DNA from: Gonium pectorale
Lineage: Eukaryota; Chlorophyta; Chlorophyceae; Chlamydomonadales; Volvocaceae
DNA length: 30,557 nt
Direction: 5' to 3'
NCBI GenBank assembly: GCA_001584585.1
Contig: LSYV01000004.1
Coordinates: forward strand, 3,941,141-3,971,697
In this document: piece by piece, positions 11,201 to 19,280 of the stretch
Numbering within the stretch: position 1 is the first letter of the stretch
Layout of the letters: the number at the start of each line of letters is the position of its first letter
Notes under the pieces: model-generated
The model's database searches: none
Seen by the model: the letters and a program-made list of their open reading frames with translations, nothing else
What the model was told of the DNA's origin: nothing
Position numbers and translations under genes: made by a program

Positions 11201-14200
11201 CCGACCCGTCGCGCCCCTCATGCGGAGACAATGCCGCCACCCCGCCGCCCTGCCGCCCGGCCCTCCCCGCTCGCAGGAGTACCTGCTGTCCCTCGGCTGC
11301 CTGTCGCCCGTGCGGCGACACCTGCCGTACCTGCCCCTAATCAACGCACGGAACCTGCGCGCTGTTTTCCACAGGTTGGTAGGCGTGGCGGTTCCCTGGA
11401 CCAGAAGCCCTGTCCCTGTTCCCGAGCACACAGCCATAGCAGACGCGCGTGAAGCAGGCAGCAGGCACGACTAGTGTGGGGCTCGGCCTGTAAAATCTTG
11501 CCTTAGATTCTACCATCTGGGTTGGGTTTGGTGCCAGCGGCTCGGTGAGGGAGCTCCCAACAGGATCCCTACGCCCGCGTGTCCTATTCCCAGGTACAAC
11601 GCAGTGTACAACAGGGGCCGCCTACCGCCGGCTTCCTTCAAGCTGCGGGACCCGCTGGAGGGCGAGCATCAGGAGCAGCCGCAACAGCGGCGGGGGTCCA
11701 GCGCGGGCAGTGGCGGTGGCGGCCGGCCGGAGGAGGGCTGCAGGGGCGGCGGCGGCGACGGCGGCGGCGCGGCGGGGCGCCATCCTGCGTACGGCGCCTG
11801 CTGCTGCCTGTACAGGTCCCTCAGCGCCATGGAGCTGTGAGTGCGGGAAGTGGGCCATGGCGCAGGTGGCGGATGTGGTGGACGTGGGAACGGGCGCTTC
11901 GCCACTGCACATGTACCTCGGGACTTGGAATGGCAGCTTCAGATGCCCGAGATGGGCGGCGTATTATTTCCCTGATCTTATACGCTCCGTTTTGCGCTTG
12001 CTGATCTGCTCATCTGCTCTCATCTGCTCATCTGCTCTCCCTACTAATTGACGACGGGATATACGCTGCTGGCGCCCAGCTCGTCGTTGTCCATTCCCCT
12101 TGCCCTTCAACTCCCTGCCGATTGTATTCGTGTCCACCTGCCTCCGTGCACACAGGAGTTCCTGGCTGCGGCTGTGCAGCGACTGCGAGGCCATTCGGAA
12201 CGCCGTCTCAACCCTCGGGTCGCAGATCACGCCCGCCGAGCTGGAGGCGGCCTTCGTGGCTGCATCCTCGATCGCGGGGGTGTACTGCCCCGACGATAGC
12301 GCAGGTGGGAGATGGGTGGGCGGTGGGAGCGCGGGTAGGACGTGTAACGTCTAACGCACACCGGCAGCGGAGCGCATGTGCCCGTTTACATGTGGGCAGG
12401 CAGCCAAGGTCGGCGTGTGGGTGGATCAGTGGGCCGATGCTGTCTGCAATGTGCCTCACTTCCCCCTCGTCCGCTCGGGCGCCCAACTGCTTTCACGTGC
12501 CGCAGGGCTCCACGACGCTCCCGTGAGCTCGGGCGAGGGCGCGAGGCTTGGCCTGCGACGGAACGGCCTGGGAACAGTAGCTGCCGCCGACGGTGTCCGT
12601 GCCGCCGCCAAGCCCGTGCCGCCGCGCACCACTGCGGCCTACCAGGCCAGCCCCGCCGTCGGCGCGCATGGCGCCGCCGCTGCCGCCGCCGCTGCTGCGG
12701 TGGCGGCGGCAGGCTACCCGCCGCCGCCATGTGCACGCGTGCGGCCCGCCGCGCCGGCGCTCCACGAGGTGTGCGGCCCCACCTCCCGGGCGGCGTGGCT
12801 CGCCGATGCCAGGTCCCTGCCGTACGACGACGACGCGGGCGCCACGGCGTCGCCTGCCTCCGGCGCGGCGGCTGCGGCGAGGGCGCACCGGCCCGCGCGG
12901 CTGTGCCTCACTTTCCCGCAGTTCCTGGAGGCGCTGCGGCTGGTGGCGGAGCAGGCCTGCGGCCACCCCGCCAGCACCGCCGGTGCCGAGCTGGCCCTGC
13001 TCCGCATCGTCCACGACTTGGTCCGGGAGGGCTGCCCGCTGCCCGACCCCACCACGCTTGGCGGCACTGCGCAGATCCGACGCCAGGCGTTCGCTGCCGC
13101 CAACACAGCAGCCGACGCAGCGGCGGCTGGTGCCGACGGTGCGGAGAGCCTGCGCTCATACGAGAGCCTGCCGCTGTCGAGCCACCGGCAGGATGCTGAG
13201 TGGGCGGCGACCGCCGCCGCCACGGCCGCAACTTCAGCGGGGGCCCCGGGACAGCGCCCCGCCGCCGGCAGCTCGGCGAAGACCAGCGGCACCGCGCCGC
13301 GCCGCGTAGCGCCCGTGGGCGGTTCTGGTGCTGCCAGCGGCGGCGGCGGGGCCCTTGCGGGCGGCCCCGTGGGTGGCTGGGTGGGCAACCCCGCGTCCAG
13401 CTCAGCTGCCAGCACCAGCACCAAGTACACGTACGACGACTTCACGCCGCCGGACAGCGACGCATACACCAGCGCTACCAGCAGCCGCGTCGCCTCGAGG
13501 GCGGTCTCGGAGGCGGCGGGCTGGGCCGCGCCGTGGCATCCACCCGCACAGCCGGCACTGCAGCAGTCGATATCCCTGCCGCAGTCCCCGCCCAGCGAGT
13601 CGCAACAGCAGCTGCGTGCTACGGCGGCGGCGGCTGGGCAGCGGCAGCCGCTTCAGCCGTCGCAGTCTGTGCCTGAGGCTGTCAGCGGTAGTGCTGTGGG
13701 TAATAGGCAAGCCGAGGGCGCAGGGGCGGCGGGGAAGGCGGTGGCAAAGCAGCAGGACGCCACACGACAGGACGCTGGAACGGGGATGCCGCAGTCGCCA
13801 TCTGCCTGGGTCCGAAGGCGGCCGCCGCTGCCCGCTGCATCGCCATCGTCAGCGGACAAGCCCCCTCGCGACAAGAAGGGTAGTGGTGGCCGGGCTGGGG
13901 CCGGGCCGGGCGGCGTGGGGGCAGCGGAGGCAGCGGGCGGCCCGCCGCACGCGCGGCCGGCATCAGCTCCCCGCCCCGCCCGGCCCCTGGGTGAGGCGCC
14001 TCCACTCCCACCCGGGCGGCCGGGCGGGCCTCGCAAGCCGCCAGAGTGGCTCGTCGAGCCTACATCCACCGCAAAGCCCAAGCCCCGGCCGCCGCCTCCT
14101 GCGCCGCTGGCACAGCCTCCTCCCCGCCAGCCCTCCACCGCTGCCGCTGCGGCCCCAGTGGCCCACACTGGCCCGTGGGGAGCGCGCCCCCGTCCCTCCT

Positions 14201-15306
14201 CAGCGCCCCGGGCTCGCGGCGTCAGTGAGGGCAGCGGCACTGCAGCCACTGCCGCGGCTCGTAAGCCCCGTGGCGTGAACGCCCTTGGGAGGGACCCACG
14301 GGGCAAGGGCTTCGTCACTCCGCTGCTGCCGGAGCGTTCGCTGCCCGCCGGTGTCGGCAGTGTGCCTGCCTCCAACGCCGCCCGCTCGCCACCACCCGGG
14401 CACGCGTGGGCCTCGGCCCTGCCCAGGGGGGCGGCGGCAGCCACCTCTCCAGCCTTTCCCGCGCCACCGGTCGCCGCGGTGCGGTGGCATGCGGCCTGTT
14501 CAGAGCGGCCAGCCAGCGGCGCTGACGCCCGCGCCACCGGCGCCGCCGCTCCACTTCCCATCGCGGCGGAGTCGCCGCCATCAGCCGAGTCTGGCACACC
14601 GTTAGTGCGCCGCGGATCAGGCCTGCGGAACCTGCTGCTGTTGACGGTCACGTCTCCCGACGGCGGAGGGGACTATGGAACGACTGCGGAGGCAGCGGTG
14701 CAGCCGCCATCGCTCCTACGGCGCAGCTCCGGGCAGGCAGGGCCACCAGTACCGCCGCCGCCGCCACCGCCTGAGGAGCCGCTCGCCTCCGCTGACGCGG
14801 CGACCTCCAATAATGGCGGCGCAGCCTCAGCCCGGACGGCTGCAAATCCCTGGACGTCTGGCGCCGCTGGCGGCGGAGGCGACAACTCAGCCGTACGTGG
14901 GCCCCCGGTGGTTCTCATTGACGAAGACGCCGCCAGCAGACGGGCGAGGCGGCGCCGGTCCTCCGTCGATGCCCTCGCTTCGGAGCTGGCTCCCGCCGCC
15001 CTGGAGCATGTGGTTCTGCCGCACCCCGATGGGCCGCCGGCGCCGTTGCTGGGCGGAAGCGGCGCCATGCGCGGCGTGGGTCGGTTCTCCCATGGCAGCG
15101 GGCACGGTGGCGAGGAGGGAGGTGGTGCCAAGGGGTTGGGTGGCGAGGCGGCGGAGGGCGATGGGGAGGGGAGGGGGCGTGGAGATGTGCTGCAGTGGCT
15201 GGCTGGCGGGTCTGGCGGCGGCGCGCCAGCAGGAGGAGGTGGGGAGCGCGAGAGGCTGCCGCCCGAAGGGGCGGTGCGCGGTGCGCGTCAGTATTACTTT
15301 TCTTGA
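8204..15306 (+). CDS. large EF-hand/p25-alpha-like repeat protein with long disordered tail
   Basis: Twelve exons keep phase throughout: 8204-8254, 8392-8484, 8719-8808, 9037-9109, 9508-9693, 10016-10143, 10348-10574, 10968-10998, 11277-11374, 11594-11836, 12156-12304 and 12506-15306, giving 1389 residues. The start ATG (MATDDSQPATVHG) is the first one that fits the frame. Three related helical units are visible. Unit 1 is about residues 10-100 (HMKDLMLDLDLL, VGVQDFAVWFLTEV). Unit 2 is 104-215 (LRPLYNQYHAVLL, GQFLRLVEQSGLL, LQFVAFVRAIMLLSARK). Unit 3 is 318-645 (LRAVFHRYNAVYN, SSWLRLCSDCEAI, LEAAFVAAS, LTFPQFLEALRLVAEQ), interrupted by Gly- and Ala-rich inserts. The spacing recalls p25-alpha (TPPP) and degenerate EF-hand pairs; canonical Ca-binding loops are not evident. 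Residues 225-233 are a proline run, followed by YRCTNCG. The rest is Ala/Pro/Ser-rich and probably disordered. A ciliary or cytoskeletal role is only a guess. Confidence 0.75.
12001..12036. repeat. CATCTGCT-type short tandem repeat in an intron
   Basis: Repeated CTGATCTGCT, CATCTGCTCT and CATCTGCTCA units lie in the intron at 11837-12155, just before the 59-bp intronic block. Confidence 0.8.
12053..12111 (+). repeat. 59-bp intronic block shared with 27-85
   Basis: This is the second copy of the block in the methyltransferase-gene intron. It lies in the intron between exons 10 and 11 of the EF-hand-like gene and ends 44 bases before the acceptor AG at 12154-12155. By manual count it agrees at 53 of 59 positions. 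Confidence 0.8.
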
Positions 15307-15967
15307 GAGCTGGGCAGCGAAGCGGAGGTCCTGCCGGCAACCTTGAGTATTTTCTCTGTTGTACTGTACTGTGTGAGGGAAGAGGTGCAAGGTTGTGCAG
15401 GAGTCAGGCCAGGCGCACCCTTCGAGGTATGCAGTGCCCTATTTGTTAGTGTTGCGGCAGTGTTTGTCAAGGATAGCGATAGGCAGACCAGCGTACGAGA
15501 GGACACTCCACTTTTTGCTCTGCAGCATGAGCATCACTAAGCATCGAGGACCCGCATGGACAGCGCAGCTCTTGTTGCTGCATGCTGTACAAGATTTGAT
15601 TGCGCGATGAGGTTCACCTGTGCTTTGATACGCTCCTGCTACGGCGGTATCTTGTCAGGCGCGCCATTACTGCTGGATCCTTATATCTGTTTCAAGTGTT
15701 GTTGCTGACACGGACGAATGTACATACCGAGGTCGTAATGGTGCCGTGGAAGAGTAAGGCGCTCATAACGTGTGCTGTACTACGTAATGTGTTTGGGTTG
15801 TCAGGAAGAGACTACAGGTACAACCCTTATTGGCATCTTGGGAGGTGCTTGAGAGGGGTGGGTTGAGGGCGTGCACACAGCGTCATGTTGCAGGAGAAAG
15901 AGTGTAGATGGAACACGGTGGTCACGTGCTCAACTGACATTGCGGAGACATGTCACGAGGCTTGTCA
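15307..15967. other. probable 3' UTR and spacer after the EF-hand-like gene
   Basis: The stretch is AT-richer than the exon before it and shows no supported gene. No exact TGTAA poly(A) signal was found on the plus strand here, so the transcript end cannot be placed. The segmental duplication starts at its right edge. Confidence 0.45.
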
Positions 15968-16580
15968 CCCCCATTACACCCATCCGCTAGTGCCCAAAGA
16001 GTGCCCCACATTGTGAGAGTTGGGCCTCCCACGTCCACACGGACTACAGAAGGCCTCCATTTAACCCATCGTAAGTACTGCCATAGATGCCCATCATATG
16101 CATGCATCAATCTGAGCGTTGGGTAGCTATATGCTCACAAAGCAACTCGCAGCGGTACATAGCCTGGAGCCTTCAAGCTTCCCACAGAGCATAACCGAGC
16201 TCAATACGGCAACCAGGGTACACGTCACTGCCAGGGCAGGGGCAGTTACTCTTACCGTGCACTGCTGCATGTTGTCTCCTCTTCCCATCGCACCCAAGCA
16301 CGGTTCGCCATGCCATTTCATCATAACCACATTTCGTCAGCTAAAGATGCCAGTGGTCCACACCGGGAGGGCCCGCCTGCTCGCCTCCCTCGCCCACCAT
16401 GCCCAGTACTCGGCACCCTGCTGGAAACATCTGACCCCGGGTGTGTATGACCGTAGAGGCTGCCTTCCCTGTCTCCATTTCCTTGTCTTACTGGCTACAC
16501 GGCCAAAGCAAACTCTAATCATCCTATCCCGGATGACCTGCATTTGTGCTGCGAGGCGCGTCAGGGCGTGTAGGAAGGGG
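15968..16580 (+). repeat. left part of segmental duplication, copy A
   Basis: The stretch aligns in the same orientation with 18687-19156. Shared anchors are GCGTTGGGTAG, AACTCGCAGCGGTAC, AGCCTTCAAGCTTCC, GCTCAATACGGCAA, GTCTCCTCTTCCCATCGCA and GCTGCGAGGCGC. Copy A carries an extra insert of about 154 bp at 16341-16494 that copy B lacks. No gene is recognised in this part. Confidence 0.85.
16341..16494 (+). mobile_element. short dispersed repeat, copy 3, with empty site in the paralogous copy
   Basis: This insert carries the family core (CCCTGCTGGAAACATCTGAC, GGGTGTGTATGACCGTAGAG, GCTGCCTTCCCTG). Copy B of the duplication runs without it, from CAGTTCACCGCAGCTGCTG straight to CCTACACGACC near 19028. 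In copy A the insert is bracketed by CTA (CAG|CTAAAG on the left, TGG|CTACAC on the right), which could be a 3-bp target duplication. Small size and no coding capacity suggest a non-autonomous element (SINE or MITE); the class is not established. Confidence 0.6.
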
Positions 16581-16584
16581 GTCA

Positions 16585-17700
16585 GCGCCACCGCGGTGTC
16601 TATAGCCACTGCCATTCCCACCATTGTGGCCAGCATGGGCCTCGACAGAGCGCCCCCGAGCCCCGACAGCCCACGAAACGCTGTCGGGCGCGGGTACATC
16701 CACATATTGGTCGTGCCTCCACCTCAGCCTCCGCCACCATGGTGCGCCTCAGGGGAATGCCGATGCCGTAGGGCTCCGGCAGGAGGAAGCAGAGCTCGCT
16801 AACGCGGTAACTGCGCCGACGGACCACCCCTCGTCCTGGGAAGGCTTGTCAAGCATGACCGCGCCCACCTCCACACCCTCGCAGCGGCCCAGCACCGCCC
16901 TCAGGCGCTGCATCTCCGGCCCCTGCAGCACCGTAAGATCCTCGGAGCCCAGCCCAAGCCGTGGGATCCGCACCTGTCGCAGCAGCAGCAGCTGCGGTGG
17001 CAGCGAGCCGTGGCCGAGCTGCGCCTATCCAGCCAGGCGCAGGTCGGCTGTCTGCCCCTCGAGGTTGGCCGCCCACCCCCGCACCCATGTCCAGGGCTTT
17101 GCTGACGAAGCACGTCAAAGGCCGGTGGCTTCCTCTTGACGTTGAGGCACCCGCCTCCAGCGCCAGCCGCAGGGTGCAGAAACCCAGCATGGGACACATG
17201 GACATCTCCAGCTGCTCCGGGCAGGCGGCAGCCCGTGCGCCAGGAGGCGCCACGCAAATGTGTCGCTAGTGTGGGCTACCTCGATGCGGAGCTCCTGCAG
17301 CCGGTGGAGGTGGCAGATGCTGGTGATGAAGGAGTCCGGCGAGTCGTGAAGCAGACTTTGACCGTCAGGCGTCGGAGGCACGCTGCTGACCGCTGTCCTG
17401 GGCCAGCAGTACGAGCTCCTCAAGTTGGGGCAGCGACTTGAAGGCATCGATGAAGAGGCGCTGTCCCAGCGTGTCCAGGTCCGGTGGCAGGGTGCCCCAG
17501 AGCTCAACTGCCCGGAGCGCCGGCAGGCGCAGCAGCAGCGCACACAGGGCCGAGGTCACCGAGTCGTCGGGCTCCTCCGTCCAGGAGACGGACAGCGAGA
17601 TGATGCGCTGCCGTGCTGTGGTGGCCATGCCCGCAAAGGGCAGCGCCAGCAGGCCGCCCAGTGAGTCAGGGACGGGTGCCCGCAGGGCCCTACCTTAATC
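16585..17700 (-). pseudogene. decayed, truncated paralogue of the F-box/LRR-like gene
   Basis: This aligns with the 5' part of the large exon of the gene at 19281-22070 (corresponding to about 20478-21640). The minus-strand frame opens with MATTARQRIISLSVSWTEEP at 17628 and follows the intact protein for about 75 residues. It then shifts near 17390 after ELVLLAQD. Later segments appear in other frames: ASICHLHRLQELRIEVAHTS-like sequence near 17300, EMSMCPMLGFCTLRLALEAG near 17200, and PRLGLGSEDLTVLQGPEMQR near 16950. At least three frame changes are needed, plus a local loss around SVHLLADRLRR. The 3' half (acidic stretch and last exon) is absent because the homology jumps to the left repeat at about 16585. 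Homology ends at 17700, and no F-box exon is found upstream. Confidence 0.85.
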
Positions 17701-17729
17701 AAAAACCAAACTGCTCTCCTGACAAGAAC

Positions 17730-18143
17730 CTATGACCAGTACTCCTTGTAAAGCTCCTTCAGCTCAGCTGTCGACAGCTCCACCACTTGACTGAAGTCCA
17801 CCGGCACCTGAACCATCTCCCAGGACACCACGTGGATGAACTCGCCCGCGTCGGCGTCGACGAAAGCGCAGGCCTTCAGGGTAGCCGTAGCCTCGTCAGA
17901 CGGCTCGGGGATTTCACTTGGCGGCAACTGCTGGAGCTGAGAGCTCAGCTTCTTGATCGTCTCCGCCAGCGCCTCATCCTTGGTTTCGCCAGCCGCGCCA
18001 GCGTCTTCTAAATCCGGGACCAAAACCTCGTAAAAGCCCTCCTTGTTAAGCAGCATATAGCCCCAGTAAGGTCCGAACTCAGCGGAAGCATGGGAGCTGC
18101 ACCCCGAGGGCGCCTCAAACAAGCGGAAGACTTTAGTTGCCAT
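17730..18143 (-). CDS. HicB antitoxin-like domain protein, intronless and orphan
   Basis: A single uninterrupted frame encodes 137 residues from the ATG at 18143 (MATKVFRLFEAPSG). In-frame upstream ATGs exist, but the sequence before this Met looks non-coding. Residues 28-66 (WGYMLLNKEG, FYEVLVPDLEDAG, GETKDEALAETIKKL) match the HicB partial RNase H fold pattern: a strand with 'x-V-x-x-P-D-L', a 'G-D/E-T-x-x-E-A-L' turn and a helix. The PSEIPEPSDEA segment and the late VQVPVDFSQVVEL strand fit the usual 'PxPS ... V.V.VD.S' C-terminal half of HicB. In bacteria HicB binds and neutralises the HicA mRNA interferase and often binds DNA. No HicA-like frame is seen nearby, so an antitoxin role is not supported here. 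GC content looks lower than in neighbouring genes. The gene sits exactly between the two duplication copies. HicB similarity was judged by eye. Confidence 0.6.
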   Translation of the reverse strand: MATKVFRLFEAPSGCSSHASAEFGPYWGYMLLNKEGFYEVLVPDLEDAGAAGETKDEALAETIKKLSSQLQQLPPSEIPEPSDEATATLKACAFVDADAGEFIHVVSWEMVQVPVDFSQVVELSTAELKELYKEYWS

Positions 18144-18384
18144 GTGGTTGTGTGTGTTACGATACGTGTCTTGCATTGTAGAATGGATTGAGGGGGTGGT
18201 CGCGGGTGAAGGGGCGGGTCGTACAAACACCGGTATCACTCAAGTGCTCAGCGGCATGCAAGCCTCAACGACGGGGTCAGTGAGAAAGCGGAGGGGGCAC
18301 ACCATGGGCCGTTCGTCTACATCAAGGGAGCCGGTTCGAAGACCTTTCAGCCCTTTTTGACTGCTTTCCGTCAACCCTCCTGCG

Positions 18385-18660
18385 CACCTTCGTCTGTGCT
18401 CTCCCTGCAAACCGTGTGCTGCACGCGCCTCACGTGCAGATCTGGCCACCACCTTACACCCCGCCGCCCTGCTGCCCGGGCCCTCTCGCTTGCTGTCCCT
18501 TGGCTGCCTGTCAACTGTGCGGCGCCACCTGCCGTAACTGCCCCTCTTCCCTCTTCAATGCCCGCAACCTGCGAGCCGTGTTCTACAGGCAAGCACGCCC
18601 CGCGGCCCGCTGGGCCCAATCCCTGTACCTATCTGCAAATACACAGAAGCAGCGGGCGAA
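18385..18660 (+). pseudogene. fossil copy of exon 9 and flanking introns of the EF-hand-like gene
   Basis: Positions 18440-18592 align with 11230-11374: CGCCGCCCTGC, GCTGTCCC, GGCTGCCTGTC, GTGCGGCG, CACCTGCCGTA, CTGCCCCT, CGCAACCTGCG and ACAG. The acceptor and the first codons (CGCAGGAGTACC in the gene) are missing, and the exon frame meets an in-frame TAA at the position of the gene's CCGTACCTG. Flanking intron sequence also looks related for some tens of bases on each side. None of the later exons is present; the left duplication repeat follows directly. It is therefore a non-coding remnant. Confidence 0.75.
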
Positions 18661-18686
18661 CCTGGACCAGTCGGTCGCCGCCGTAG

Positions 18687-19156
18687 CACCCATCCACTGG
18701 CACAATTCAGGCGGTGCCCCAAGAATGTCACACATTGGGCATAGGCCTCCATTCCTCTCGTCGCAAATGCTGCCGTAGATGGCCCTGCATCAATCTGGAG
18801 CGTTGGGTAGCCCAGTGGAAAGCTACACGCTTCCAAAGAAACTCGCAGCGGTACGCAGCCTGAAGCCTTCAAGCTTCCAACAGCGCAACGGTCCATACCC
18901 GGGCTCAATACGGCAAACATGGCACACGTCGCAGGGGCAGTGCCTCTCGCTGTGCACTGCTGCACGCCGTCTCCTCTTCCCATCGCATCCGGAGAACGGT
19001 TCACCGTGTCCAGTTCACCGCAGCTGCTGCCTACACGACCGTTCACAGCAAACTACCATAATCCTCTCCTGATGACCCGTATTTGCGCTGCGAGGCGCAT
19101 TATGGCGTGTATGATGGGGCCAAGAGGCGCATTAAGGAGTTATAGGAAGGGGGGAA
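18687..19156 (+). repeat. left part of segmental duplication, copy B
   Basis: This is the partner of 15968-16580 in the same orientation and lacks the 154-bp insert. It lies between the fossil exon and the last exon of the intact F-box/LRR-like gene, where it would form that gene's 3' UTR or downstream spacer. Confidence 0.85.
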
Positions 19157-19280
19157 TGCCCCCCCCCACCACCACACACACACAAGAGCTGCATTTGCGC
19201 TGGCACCTGCTGCGCCACAGCGCCACCCTGACGGGCAATAATGCACAGCCGCCAGGAGGAGGCCGTACGCCGGCCCGGCC

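Noticed and set aside
9395..11970. Possible CRISPR array or prokaryotic operon structure
   Set aside because: No regularly spaced direct repeats. The apparent gaps are introns with GT-AG ends in a eukaryotic gene.
13653..14651. Minus-strand open frame of 332 codons inside the last exon of the EF-hand-like gene
   Set aside because: It is an antisense shadow of Ala/Pro-rich coding sequence, with no start context or domain.
17700..18400. Search for a HicA toxin partner next to the HicB-like gene
   Set aside because: No short frame with the HicA pattern (a conserved Gly-Ser-His motif in a small dsRBD-like domain) was seen on either strand near the gene.
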